Source: Prauserella_A sp040645195 (lineage in GTDB: Bacteria; Actinomycetota; Actinomycetes; Mycobacteriales; Pseudonocardiaceae). Taken from it: 64,000 bases of DNA. Positions 36,253-44,906 of this stretch are shown here, in pieces. The position numbers were made by a program, and so were the translations under genes. How positions within the stretch are numbered: position 1 is the first letter of the stretch; every line of letters starts with the position of its first letter. The stretch lies in assembly GCF_040645195.1 (NCBI RefSeq), contig NZ_JBEYXW010000030.1, positions 1 through 64,000 of the forward strand, in the 5' to 3' direction. The notes under the pieces were generated by a model. The model was given only the letters and a program-made list of their open reading frames with translations, ran no database searches and was not told where the DNA came from.

Positions 36253-37034
36253 GCGGCTGGCTCGAGGGCAAGCGCGCGCTGGTCGTCGGGGCGGGTTCTG
36301 GCATCGGCCGGGCAGTGGTGGACGCCTTCCGGGCCGAGGGTGCCCAGGTCGCCGTCCTGGAGCGGGACGAGGCCAAGTGCGGCACGCTGTCCACGGAGAT
36401 CCCGGGGTTGCCTGTCGTCATGGGGGACGCGACCACACGGGAAGCCAACGAACAGGCGGTCGCGACGACCCTGGAGGCCTTCGGCGGGCTGGACGTGCTG
36501 GTCAACTGCGTGGGGGTGTTCGACTTCTACCGCGGGGTCGGTGAGCTGGACGCGGACCGGATCGACGATGCGTTCGACGAGATCTTCCGAGTGAACGTCA
36601 AGTCCCACCTGCACTCGGTCAAGGCCGCTCTGCCCGCGCTGCGGGAGAGCCGCGGCTCGATCCTGCTCACGGAGTCGACCTCGGCGTACTACCCGGGCCG
36701 TGGCGGAGTGCTCTACGTGTCGACCAAGTTCGCGGTGCGCGGGCTGGTCACCGCGATGGCGCACGAGCTGGCGCCCGAGATCCGGGTGAACGGCGTGGCG
36801 CCCGGCGGCACGCTGAACACGGACCTGCGCGGCATCGGCAGCCTGGGCCTGGACGAGCGTCGGCTCAACGACGCTCCCAACCGCGCGCAGGAGCTGGCCG
36901 CGCGGGTGCCGTTGCAGGTCGCGCTGTCCGGCCAGGACCACGCGTGGAGCTACGTGTTCCTGGCGTCGGACCGCTCCCGCGGCATCACCGGAGGGGTCGT
37001 GCACCCCGACGGCGGCATCGGGGCCAAGGCCTGA
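36249..37034 (+). CDS. SDR-family cis-dihydrodiol dehydrogenase
   Basis: A 261-aa short-chain dehydrogenase. Cofactor loop LVVGAGSGIGRAVV (residues 11-24), NCVG strand, catalytic Ser region TESTS, and Y156-x3-K160 in VLYVSTKFAV. It closes with SDRSRGITGGVVHPDGG. It should rearomatise the cis-dihydrodiol made by the oxygenase to a catechol-type product, reducing NAD+. The GTG at 36249 follows GGGGAGGAAGC and overlaps the small gene by 4 bp. Confidence 0.92.
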   Translation: MSGWLEGKRALVVGAGSGIGRAVVDAFRAEGAQVAVLERDEAKCGTLSTEIPGLPVVMGDATTREANEQAVATTLEAFGGLDVLVNCVGVFDFYRGVGELDADRIDDAFDEIFRVNVKSHLHSVKAALPALRESRGSILLTESTSAYYPGRGGVLYVSTKFAVRGLVTAMAHELAPEIRVNGVAPGGTLNTDLRGIGSLGLDERRLNDAPNRAQELAARVPLQVALSGQDHAWSYVFLASDRSRGITGGVVHPDGGIGAKA

Positions 37035-37073
37035 TTCCGCCGGTCTGATCAGAGTCCGAAGGAGAGAGACGAC

Positions 37074-37271
37074 ATGGCGGTCGTGAAGGCCGATCTCGGG
37101 GCGTGCCAGGGCTACGCGAACTGCGTGGTCGGTGCGGAGGACGTGTTCGACATCGACGACGACGGGATCGTGGTCCTGCTCAAGACGACGATCGCGGACG
37201 GCGACCGGACCAGGGTCGAGGAGGCAGCGCGCAGCTGCCCGGTCTCGGCCCTGGTCGTCGAGGACGACTGA
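37074..37271 (+). CDS. [3Fe-4S]-type ferredoxin
   Basis: A 65-aa ferredoxin. Cysteines C11, C17 and C55 (ACQGYANC and RSCPVSAL) fit the three-Cys pattern of single-cluster actinobacterial ferredoxins, with no fourth cysteine, so a [3Fe-4S] cluster is expected. It carries electrons from the reductase encoded next to the Rieske oxygenase. Several aromatic dioxygenases of actinobacteria use this type instead of a Rieske ferredoxin. AGGAGAGAGACGAC precedes the ATG, and the stop overlaps the reductase start by one base (TGATG). Confidence 0.95.
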   Translation: MAVVKADLGACQGYANCVVGAEDVFDIDDDGIVVLLKTTIADGDRTRVEEAARSCPVSALVVEDD

Positions 37272-38515
37272 TGGCGCGCACGGTCATCGTCGGCGCGTCC
37301 GTCGGAGGAGTCCGGACGGCCCAGGCGCTGCGGGCGGCGGGTCACGAGGGCGAGATCATGCTGGTCGGTGAGGAAGCGCATCTGCCCTACGACAAGCCGC
37401 CGCTGTCGAAGGCCTTCCTCGCCGGCACCGCCACGCTCGAGAGCATCGCCCTGCTGACCGAGGGGGCCGCCGCCGAGGCGGGCATCGACCTCGTCCTGGG
37501 CTCGGCGGCCGTCGGTCTGAACCGGGAGAGCGGAAGCATCCGGCTCGCGAACGGCACGAGCCTGCCCTATGACGATCTCGTCGTCGCCACGGGAGCCTCG
37601 GCGCGCCCGTCGCCATGGGGACCGCTGCACGGTCTGCACGCGGTGCGCTCCCTGGCCGATGCGCACGCACTCGGCGCCGCGTTGCGGGCGGGCGGGCCGC
37701 TGGTGGTCATCGGTGCGGGCTTCATCGGATCGGAGGTGGCGGCGACCGCGTCGGGCATGGGTGTCGAGGAGGTCACCCTAGTCGATCCGGTGCCCGTTCC
37801 CCTGTCGCGGGTGCTCGACGCCGAGGTGGCTGCGGTGTTCGGGGAGCTGCACGCCGGACGGGGCGTGCGCACCCGCTTCGGGGTGGGCGTCGCCGGGATC
37901 GACGAGACGTCCTCGGGGCTCGCGGTGCGGCTGGAGGACGGGACGGTGCTGCCCGCGGCGACGGTCGTGGTGGGGATCGGGGCCGTCCCGAACGACGCGT
38001 GGTTGCGGGGAAGCGGCATCCCCGTCGACGGCGGGGTGCTCTGCGACAGCCACAACAGGTCCGTGGCCGATCCCCAGGTGTGGGCGGTCGGGGATGTCGC
38101 GCGCTGGTGGCATCCGGTGCACGACCGATACGTGCGGCTCGAGCACTGGACCAACGCCGTCGAGCAGGCGGTCTGCGTGGCGCACAACATCACCCATCCC
38201 GACGAGCTCCGCACCCACGCACCCGTCGAGTACGTGTGGAGCGACCAGTACGACTGGAAGATTCAGCTCGTCGGCCGCACCGGTGGGGACACCCACGTCC
38301 GCGTCGAGGGCGCCGATCCCGAGAAGTTCGCGGTGCTCTACGCCGAGGGCGGCGCGTTCGTCGGCGCGCTCACGGTGAACTGGCCGAAGGCGCTGGTCAC
38401 CGGCCGCCGGGTGCTGAGCAGGGCCGGTGCGCAGCCGTGCTCCCTGGGCGAGGTGCAAGCGCTGGTCGAGGCCTCGCGCCCGGCCCCCCGGTCGGCCGGG
38501 GCGGGGGCGCGATGA
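37271..38515 (+). CDS. Ferredoxin reductase (FAD/NAD(P)H-dependent)
   Basis: A 414-aa reductase of the pyridine-nucleotide-disulfide-like family. FAD motif TVIVGASVGGVRTAQALRAA, PYDKPPLSKAFL, NAD motif LVVIGAGFIGSEVAATASGM, and the second FAD motif WAVGDVARWWHP; the C-terminal domain (EYVWSDQYDWKIQLVG) is typical of oxygenase-coupled reductases. It passes electrons from NAD(P)H to the adjacent ferredoxin. The ATG overlaps the ferredoxin stop. Confidence 0.95.
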   Translation: MARTVIVGASVGGVRTAQALRAAGHEGEIMLVGEEAHLPYDKPPLSKAFLAGTATLESIALLTEGAAAEAGIDLVLGSAAVGLNRESGSIRLANGTSLPYDDLVVATGASARPSPWGPLHGLHAVRSLADAHALGAALRAGGPLVVIGAGFIGSEVAATASGMGVEEVTLVDPVPVPLSRVLDAEVAAVFGELHAGRGVRTRFGVGVAGIDETSSGLAVRLEDGTVLPAATVVVGIGAVPNDAWLRGSGIPVDGGVLCDSHNRSVADPQVWAVGDVARWWHPVHDRYVRLEHWTNAVEQAVCVAHNITHPDELRTHAPVEYVWSDQYDWKIQLVGRTGGDTHVRVEGADPEKFAVLYAEGGAFVGALTVNWPKALVTGRRVLSRAGAQPCSLGEVQALVEASRPAPRSAGAGAR

Positions 38516-39282
38516 GCACGGCTGCACCGGGGTCGTCCGAGCTGGGTCCGGTGCGTGAGCTGCTGGCCCAGGCATGCCGGGTGATGGCGGGACGCGGCCT
38601 GGCGGACGGCATCCTCGGTCACGTCAGCATGCGCATCGACGAACGCCGGCTGCTCGTGCGGTGCCGCGGACCGCGAGAGCGCGGGCTCGGCTACACCGTC
38701 CCGGACGACATCCGGCTCGTCGACCTCGACGGAGCCGAGGGCGCCCCGGGCGAGCTCGACGGCTACGCGCCGCCCAACGAGCTCCCGCTGCACACCGAGG
38801 TCCTGCGCCTGCGTCCCGACGTCGACGCCGTGCTGCACGCCCATCCGCCCGACACCGTCGCCGCCGATCTCGCCGGTATCGCCATCCGTCCGATCGTCGG
38901 TGCGTTCGACATCCCCGGCACCCGGCTGGCCGCCGGCGGGGTTCCGGTGCACCCCCGCGGCGTTCTGGTGCGCACACGCGCCCTCGCCGAGGAGATGGTC
39001 CGCTCCATGTGCGACCGACCCGTCGTCGTGCTCCGCGCCCACGGCCTGACCAGCGCGGCTGCCGGCGTGGAACAGGCCGTCCTGCAGGCTGTCAGCGTCG
39101 ATGGCCTGGCCCGCTTGTCCATGCGGATCGTGTCGGTCGGGGGCACGTTGGTCGACCTCCCTGCGGCCGACATGGCCGAACTGCCCGACCTCGGCGCGGG
39201 ATTCAACACCGACACGGCCTGGCGACACGAGCTCGCCCGGCTCCGGGGAGTCGTGGGCCCGCCGGCCGCAGTCGGCCGCTGA
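38512..39282 (+). CDS. Class II aldolase/adducin-family protein, candidate aromatic-acid decarboxylase
   Basis: A 256-aa protein. MAGRGLADGILGHVSMRI at the N-terminus, metal histidines in NELPLHTEVLRLRPDVDAVL and HAHPPDT, and a late VVVLRAHGLTSAAAGVEQAV stretch with the third histidine. Family members are aldolases, epimerases and decarboxylases. In phthalate clusters of actinobacteria, a protein of this family decarboxylates 3,4-dihydroxyphthalate to protocatechuate, and the gene order here is the same. That makes decarboxylation of a dihydroxylated aromatic acid the leading hypothesis. It overlaps the reductase gene by 4 bp. Confidence 0.87.
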   Translation: MSTAAPGSSELGPVRELLAQACRVMAGRGLADGILGHVSMRIDERRLLVRCRGPRERGLGYTVPDDIRLVDLDGAEGAPGELDGYAPPNELPLHTEVLRLRPDVDAVLHAHPPDTVAADLAGIAIRPIVGAFDIPGTRLAAGGVPVHPRGVLVRTRALAEEMVRSMCDRPVVVLRAHGLTSAAAGVEQAVLQAVSVDGLARLSMRIVSVGGTLVDLPAADMAELPDLGAGFNTDTAWRHELARLRGVVGPPAAVGR

Positions 39283-39392
39283 CAGCCGGTCGCACCATCG
39301 ACCCAGATCATCGAGGGCACCGACCAGTTCCAGCGCCTCGCAGCCGGCCGCGGCCTGCTTCACCGGCGCGCCCCACCGACCCGAGGAGACCC

Positions 39393-40154
39393 ATGCAGCT
39401 CACCCGCATCGCCGCCGTCGTCACCGGAGCCGCCTCCGGCCTCGGCGCCGCCACAGCCGAGCACCTCGCCCGACAGGGCACCACCGTGTACGGCCTCGAC
39501 CTCGAGAAGGCCGTCGCCGCCGCCCAGGCCGTACCCGACGGCGTCACCCTCGTCGCCGCGGACGTCACCGACGAGACGTCGGTGTCCGAGGCCGTGGCCC
39601 GCGCCGCGGGCGGCCCCGAGCCGCTGCGCCTGGCTGTCAACTGCGCCGGTATCGCGCCCTCGGCGCGGATCCTGTCCCGGAAGGGGCCACACGACCTCGG
39701 CTTGTTCCGTGCCGTGCTTGAGGTCAACCTGCTCGGCACGTTCAACGTGATGCGCGTGGTCGCGGAGCGGATCGCCGCGACCGAGCCGGACGAGCACGGT
39801 CAGCGCGGCGTCATCGTGAACACAACGTCGATCGCGGCGTTCGAGGCGCAAGTCGGCCAGATCGCCTACGCGGCGTCCAAGGCCGGGGTCGCCGGCATGA
39901 CGATCACGGCGGCCCGCGACCTCGCCCAGTACGGCATCCGCGTCGTCACCGTGGCACCGGGCATCGTGGACACGCCGATGATGGCGGGCTTCTCCGACGA
40001 CGTCCGCGCAGGCCTCGCCGCCTCCGTGACCTTCCCGCAGCGGCTCGCCGAGCCGAGCGAGTACGCGCGGCTCGTCGCGATGGTCGCCGAGCACGATTAC
40101 CTCAACGGCGAGACCATCCGGATGGACGGTGCGCTACGGATGACGGCCCGCTGA
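39393..40154 (+). CDS. SDR-family oxidoreductase (3-hydroxyacyl-CoA dehydrogenase type II-like)
   Basis: A 253-aa SDR. Cofactor motif AAVVTGAASGLGAATAEHLA, LAVNCAGIAPSARI, a catalytic TTSIAAFEAQVGQIAYAASK core (Ser, Tyr, Lys) and VAPGIVDTPMMAGF. This resembles HSD10-type hydroxyacyl-CoA dehydrogenases. GAGGAGACCC precedes the ATG, 110 bp after the decarboxylase gene, so it may still be in the operon. It could act on a downstream CoA intermediate or on a hydroxy-acid side chain. Confidence 0.88.
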   Translation: MQLTRIAAVVTGAASGLGAATAEHLARQGTTVYGLDLEKAVAAAQAVPDGVTLVAADVTDETSVSEAVARAAGGPEPLRLAVNCAGIAPSARILSRKGPHDLGLFRAVLEVNLLGTFNVMRVVAERIAATEPDEHGQRGVIVNTTSIAAFEAQVGQIAYAASKAGVAGMTITAARDLAQYGIRVVTVAPGIVDTPMMAGFSDDVRAGLAASVTFPQRLAEPSEYARLVAMVAEHDYLNGETIRMDGALRMTAR

Positions 40155-40378
40155 CGGACGGGGTCGGGTGCGGCCCGCCTCACCCGTCCCTTCGCGCCGC
40201 CACTGCCTCAGCTCGAGGGACCGGGCGTCTCGCTACTCGCCGGCAGCGAGAAGGCCCGCCTCCTCCCGCCCCGCAGCTCGACCCGCCGAATCCTCCCAGA
40301 GATCGTCTTGGCAGCTCGAAGAAACTCGAGCGTGCGCGCGCGGAGGTATGGGGGAGCGGAGACGGGCGCTCGAGGACG

Positions 40379-40500
40379 CGAGTAGACATCGGTGAGCAGC
40401 GCGACGCAGCAGAACCCCGCCGGTGTCCAGACGGAGGTCGAGTCCGCGACCCAACACTGATCCGGTCGTGTAGGAGCCGCCAGGCCCGTTGGAGCAGGTC
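40379..40500 (-). pseudogene. IS3-family transposase (orfB) fragment
   Basis: The minus strand reads PTRPDQCWVADSTSVWTPAG followed by FCCVALLTDVYSR, the first catalytic-Asp block of the IS3 integrase core. Homology stops on both sides, so about 35 residues remain. The flanks from 40155 to 40814 otherwise show no gene, apart from a ribosome site before 40815. Confidence 0.7.
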
Positions 40501-40814
40501 CGGATGCCGCTGGACCGTCTGGCTCGCCTGTCGGGTGGAGCCGATGTCGTGGCCACGGCCCGTGTCGCGGTAGCGGCCTCCTGACGTCTCTAGGGCCCGC
40601 GGTCGTCGGACGCGGGGTCTGCGGCCCGGTGCCCGGAAGTGTCGGCCACGACGGGACCATCGTTCCCGACGGGCCGGGTGAGGGGCTGAGCTGGTACCCC
40701 CACGGGTTGGCACTCCCGCGGTCGCGTACCGCGGTGTTCTCTGTGGTCAGGCCCGAAGCGGCGACGCGACCGGGCCCCCGAGGTCCACGACCATCTACTG
40801 AGGAGTCCAGTGTC

Positions 40815-41790
40815 ATGTCCACATCGACGGCGACGAGTGTGCGGAACGAGGCCGGCGACGGTCGCGCCCCGGTCCTCACCCTCGTCGCAGCCCTGCTCGG
40901 GTTCTTCGTCATCACCCTGGACGCGGTGATCGTCAATGTGGTCCTGCCGTTCATCCAGAGCGACCTCGGCGGTCGGTGACCGCCCTGCAGTGGGTCATGG
41001 TCGGCTGCACCCTCGTATTCGCCGCGCTGCTGCTCTCTGCGGCTCGCTCACCGACCGCATCGGTGCGCGCCGCGCCTTCGGTGCCGCAGTGCTGTTGTTC
41101 GTCGTCGCGTCGCTGGCGTGCGGGCTCGCCCCGACCATGCCCGCCCTCGTCGGCGCCCGACTGCTGCAGGGGGCCGCCGCGGTGATGATGCCCTCGTCGA
41201 TGACGCTGCTCTCCGAGGCCTTCCCGGAGGCCGCCCCCCCCGCGCGGGCGTTGGCGATCTGGGCGATGGGCGGTCTGACCTACGGGGCGATCGAGGCGGG
41301 CGCGTTGGGCTTCACCGGTCCCCGGGTCGTCGTCGCGCTGGCGGTGGCCGTCCTCGCTGCAGTGGCCTTCGTGGTGGTGGAGTCGAGGGTGCGCCGCCCG
41401 ATGGTGCGCATGGACCTGTTCCGCTCCCGCCCGGTGGTCGTGAGCGCTGATCGGGTTCGCGTTCATGGTCTGGTTCTACGGCCTGCCTATCGTCTTCAGT
41501 CTCTACCTGCAGTCCGTGCGCGGCCTCACGGCGCTGGGGATCGGGACCGTGTTCCTGCCGATGATGGTGATCGGCCTCCTGCTCACCCCGTTCACCGCCC
41601 GGCTGGCGGCCCGTTTCGGCAGGCCGCCGCTGATCGCGACCGGCCTTGCGGCCATGGCGGGCGGCCTGGTGGCCCTGGCTCTGGTCCCCACCACAATGCC
41701 GCTGTGGGCACTGGCTTGCTGATGGTCCTGGTGGGGCTGGGCGGCCCGTTGGTCATGCCGCCGACGACGGCCATCCTGTTAGTCACACGG
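40815..41790 (+). pseudogene. MFS (DHA2/EmrB-type) transporter pseudogene
   Basis: The start is good (GAGGAG before ATG 40815), and the first helix LGFFVITLDAVIVNVVLPFI is typical of 14-TM drug transporters. A frameshift follows at 40.97 kb; DRIGARRAFGAAVLLFVVAS and ARLLQGAAAVMMPSSMTLL then appear in a second frame. After a further frame change near 41.45 kb comes LPIVFSLYLQSVRGLTALGI with LAARFGRPPLIATG, and another break near 41.72 kb. A central stretch is also deleted. The tail is cut where the recombinase remnant begins. Confidence 0.85.
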
Positions 41791-41804
41791 GGCGTGGCGG
41801 TCAC

Positions 41805-42140
41805 GCAGACGGCCCGCTCGCATGGCTCATACCGAAAACTTCGAGTAGAGGGCCGCGCCAGCGGTGTCGGCTTGTTCGCCGTGACAGCGATCGCTATGTC
41901 GCCGAGTGAATCGATCATCGTGTGCACGTCGGCCCGCGTGACCGAAGGGGTATCGGGCCGGGTCTTCAACGCCGCTCGTGCCGCCGCCCGCTGGGCCTGT
42001 GCCTCGTTGATCACCTGAACCAGCGCGGTCGGGTCTCTCCCTCGCGTCATCCCTCCGCCTCGATAGCGGCCTGATGTCGGTGAATGCGCGCCTCCGCGTC
42101 GGCGACGCGCTGCTTGGCCGCTCCCGCGCCGCAGTAAGTC
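41805..42140 (-). pseudogene. Serine recombinase C-terminal remnant
   Basis: The minus strand contains AKQRVADAEARIHRHQAAIE in one frame and ALVQVINEAQAQRAAARAAL, then ADVHTMIDSLGDIAIAVTAN in another. This is the coiled-coil and tail region of large serine recombinases; the intact recombinase at 48.2 kb has the analogous ITEIQAHRAQAVAA and LIHELGDLRTVIDQAN. The catalytic N-terminal domain is absent and the rest is frameshifted. Confidence 0.75.
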
Positions 42141-42461
42141 TTCGCGGACGTTCACGGTCCTCGGGTTTTCGGCCAGTGCTCCTGGGTCGGACATCGTGCA
42201 CCGATAAACACCGTTGCCATCAGCAGCGCAGTTCTCGCGTCATCCGGCAATGGACGTGACTTCGTGGTGGTACTCCGCTTCGAGCCGCGCTGTCACTGCT
42301 CCAATGCGGTGTCATCAGCCAGGGGCGGATCACGATCTGTCGAGCATATTGCGCTATTGCGGTGATCTTGGCGAAAGTTGACCCGAACACGTCCAGGTAT
42401 TCGCGACTCTGTGGTTATCTTCGGGATCGGGGTCAGCGCCCAGATGGTGGGGAGGAGCCGG
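42141..42461. other. Intergenic, no supported gene
   Basis: A 320-bp stretch between the recombinase remnant and the amyloid-motif operon. It holds no convincing coding sequence. I see no strong -35/-10 pair, but the promoter of the operon should lie here. Confidence 0.4.
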
Positions 42462-42887
42462 GTGAATCTTCCAGCAAATGTGGACTTGATTGTCGATGAC
42501 GCTGCTCAGGCACTCGTTCGGACCTTGGCAACGGAAACCGGGAAACAAGCGGTGGGGTGGTTCGCGAACCTGTGGCGTCGCAAGCATCGCAGAGAGGTCG
42601 ACGAGATCTCAGACGGCGTCGAGCGAGATCGTGAACAGTTGCGTTCTGCTGACGAAGCGGCACGGGACCCGCTTGCAGAGGCGCTCGCACGAAAATGGGC
42701 GGAGCATCTACGTCGACTCCTACGCGATGATCCGAGCAGCGTACCCGAACTTGTCGCGTTGACGCAGCAGCTACGGCAGCACAGCGACGCGCAGGTCGCC
42801 CCGAACCCTGTTCAAGTCGGCCTTAACCTAGGCAAAGGCGATTTCTATCAGGCTACCTTTCAGACAATCAACCGAGGCAACAAGTAA
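42462..42887 (+). CDS. Small helical protein with C-terminal RHIM-like amyloid motif (candidate Bell-type effector)
   Basis: A 141-aa protein. GTG at 42462 has GGAGG 6 nt upstream; an in-frame ATG at 42378 lacks such a site. Residues 1-40 (VDDAAQALVRTLATETGKQA, WFANLWRRK) and 70-107 are amphipathic helices. Residues 117-130 read VQVGLNLGKGDFYQ. V-Q-V-G is the core of RHIM motifs, and the segment aligns with residues 9-22 of the next protein (TNLGFNSGSGSFYQ), sharing G, N, G, G and FYQ. A helical N-terminal domain plus a C-terminal motif repeated at the N-terminus of a neighbouring STAND protein is the layout of bacterial Bell-effector/NLR amyloid-signalling pairs. It would then be a membrane-acting cell-death effector. 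GC and codon use differ from the flanking catabolic genes. Confidence 0.72.
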   Translation: MNLPANVDLIVDDAAQALVRTLATETGKQAVGWFANLWRRKHRREVDEISDGVERDREQLRSADEAARDPLAEALARKWAEHLRRLLRDDPSSVPELVALTQQLRQHSDAQVAPNPVQVGLNLGKGDFYQATFQTINRGNK

Positions 42888-42891
42888 AGTT

Positions 42892-44898
42892 ATGACTTAT
42901 CCTCAACAGGACGCAACGAACCTCGGGTTCAATTCTGGATCGGGATCTTTTTATCAAGGGGTTGATCAACACTTCTACGAAGGCCCGTTGCTGAGTTCGC
43001 GGCCTGTCGCACGTGATTTCGTCGAGGCGGCGCGGGAGGCTTTTGTCCCCGTCGATCACCTCGATAAGGCGCGGCGGACTCTCGAAAGCAGTCCACTGCT
43101 GGTCATCGTGGGGGCACCGCATACCGGACGCCGCACCGCAGCAGTGCATCTACTGAATGAAGTCCGCCCCCGGAACGTCCCGTCGAACGATTCTCGAATG
43201 ATACGTGAGTTCGATGTGGACTGGTCCACCCCCGATACCCGACTCATCCGCGCGACCTCAGGTGGAGACTACCTGCTTGATCTCAGCGATGAAGATGATG
43301 TAGTCACGCCTAAATTCGTGGATGCACTTGTCGGTCTCAACGACAATTTGAACGAGGCAAAGGCGCGTCTTGTAGTGCTGGCGACCCACACCATATGGTC
43401 CGATCCTTCCGGTGCGGCGTCCTCGATCATGCGAGAGCTGGGCCAACCAGATGCACACGAAGTCCTGCGCCGACATGTAGAATGGCGCACTGCGGATGAG
43501 GCCATGCGCAATCGCATTACGCAGGACCAGGTCCGTGAGGCTATAGCTACGCTCACCAAGCCGGCGGACGCGGCCGCTTTGGCTCGCGTCGTGGCCACCG
43601 TTGAGGAGCCAGAAGCGTTACATAAGGCGGTAGCCCAGATTGCCGCATGGCCGTCATTCCTGCGGAAGCACTTCGACCAGATTCCTAGAGGTATTGACGA
43701 TCTCGCGAGAGTTGCAGACATCAAGCTCTTGCTAGTGGCGACAGCAGCGATGGAAGGGTCCGCGACAGGGTTCGTGTACTCCGCATATGACGCACTCCTG
43801 GCCGAGTTTGCTGCGCCGCGCAATGCGTTCAAAGCGCTCGCTGACCCGGGATTTACCCGTCGTCTCTCGTTGCTCGATGCCAGCGTTGAAGCGGATCAGG
43901 TCCACCTGACAACGTCCCGCCCCGGAGCCGATCTTGCGGTTCTGCGCTATTTCTGGCGCGAGTATCCTTTTCAACGACCCAACCTCCTCAATTGGTTCGG
44001 CGCGATCGTCAGTATTCCTGGACCTTCTGCGCGAAATACCGAACGCCTCGGCTCCATTATTGTCGCCCTTGCCTCCGAAGCGGACAATAATGCGGTTCGT
44101 AATTCCATTACAAAATGGCTAACAGGCAATGAGCGTCAACGTGCACTCGTCTCTGCAACACTCGTGGCGGGATTGGCATCCGACGGCTTCAGGTCCGATG
44201 TCCTCACATTACTCCGCGAATGGGCCCAATCTACGTCCGCCGTCCATCAAGGCATTGTCGCCGAATTCTGCCAAAACGAGGGCATGCCGCTGCAGCGCGC
44301 GCTTGTTCGATTAAAATGGATCTTGGATAATCCCGCCAACAGCGCCATCGCAGACAAGGCCGGCGAGGCACTTCGGGTGCTGGCATCCCGCGACCGTGAC
44401 TCCGCAGCATTAGTCCTGAGCGCGGTGCAGTCCTGGGCGAGCCGGTGGCCCGCAGCTGCCGCGCGCGGTTTCGTCATGTTGCTGGCTGCCGGCGAAGGCA
44501 TCGCATTTGCCGCCGAGCTGCTGCGGCAAGCCCGCACCGACTCTGAGATCATGCATCGGTTACGCGATGGGTGGGTCGGGGCCTGGACGCTGGCCCAGAG
44601 CCGGGATCACGCGGCAAGGGCACTATGCGAATGGGGAGCCGCCATCGACGATGGGCGGCTCGACGACCACGCCGAGGACCTGCTCGTCGAGGCTGTCACC
44701 ACGCATCTGTTGCATACAAAGTCGCTCGAACCCTTTTTGCCTTCGCGCGACAGGTCGGCGCCCGCGCGGGACTCAGCTCATTACCGAATCGTTAAGCGAG
44801 CTACCAGCGCCCTCATGCTGACGACCGACCAACGTGCGACCGAAAACGGACGAGCAGAAGCGGTGCGATCTGAGACAACCGGAGCCACACAGGGCTAG
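42892..44898 (+). CDS. STAND-like P-loop protein with N-terminal RHIM-like motif (candidate NLR-type sensor)
   Basis: A 668-aa protein 4 bp after the putative effector. Residues 9-22 (TNLGFNSGSGSFYQ) mirror the effector C-terminus. A P-loop follows at 74-82 (GAPHTGRRT), with Arg in place of the Walker Lys; a Walker B-like strand DYLLDLSDEDD is at 126-136, and a sensor-like RLVVLATHTIWSD follows. From about residue 230 on the protein is all helical without obvious repeats. This fits an NTPase of the STAND/inactive-STAND kind used as a switch in bacterial conflict systems. I infer that it senses invasion, oligomerises and templates the effector motif. Composition is less GC-rich than the surroundings, suggesting transfer. 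Confidence 0.75.
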   Translation: MTYPQQDATNLGFNSGSGSFYQGVDQHFYEGPLLSSRPVARDFVEAAREAFVPVDHLDKARRTLESSPLLVIVGAPHTGRRTAAVHLLNEVRPRNVPSNDSRMIREFDVDWSTPDTRLIRATSGGDYLLDLSDEDDVVTPKFVDALVGLNDNLNEAKARLVVLATHTIWSDPSGAASSIMRELGQPDAHEVLRRHVEWRTADEAMRNRITQDQVREAIATLTKPADAAALARVVATVEEPEALHKAVAQIAAWPSFLRKHFDQIPRGIDDLARVADIKLLLVATAAMEGSATGFVYSAYDALLAEFAAPRNAFKALADPGFTRRLSLLDASVEADQVHLTTSRPGADLAVLRYFWREYPFQRPNLLNWFGAIVSIPGPSARNTERLGSIIVALASEADNNAVRNSITKWLTGNERQRALVSATLVAGLASDGFRSDVLTLLREWAQSTSAVHQGIVAEFCQNEGMPLQRALVRLKWILDNPANSAIADKAGEALRVLASRDRDSAALVLSAVQSWASRWPAAAARGFVMLLAAGEGIAFAAELLRQARTDSEIMHRLRDGWVGAWTLAQSRDHAARALCEWGAAIDDGRLDDHAEDLLVEAVTTHLLHTKSLEPFLPSRDRSAPARDSAHYRIVKRATSALMLTTDQRATENGRAEAVRSETTGATQG

Positions 44899-44906
44899 TC
44901 AAACCG

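Noticed and set aside
42378..42461. ATG at 42378 as start of the putative effector
   Set aside because: No Shine-Dalgarno upstream, and the extra 28 residues are unlike the rest. The GTG at 42462 has GGAGG at ideal spacing.
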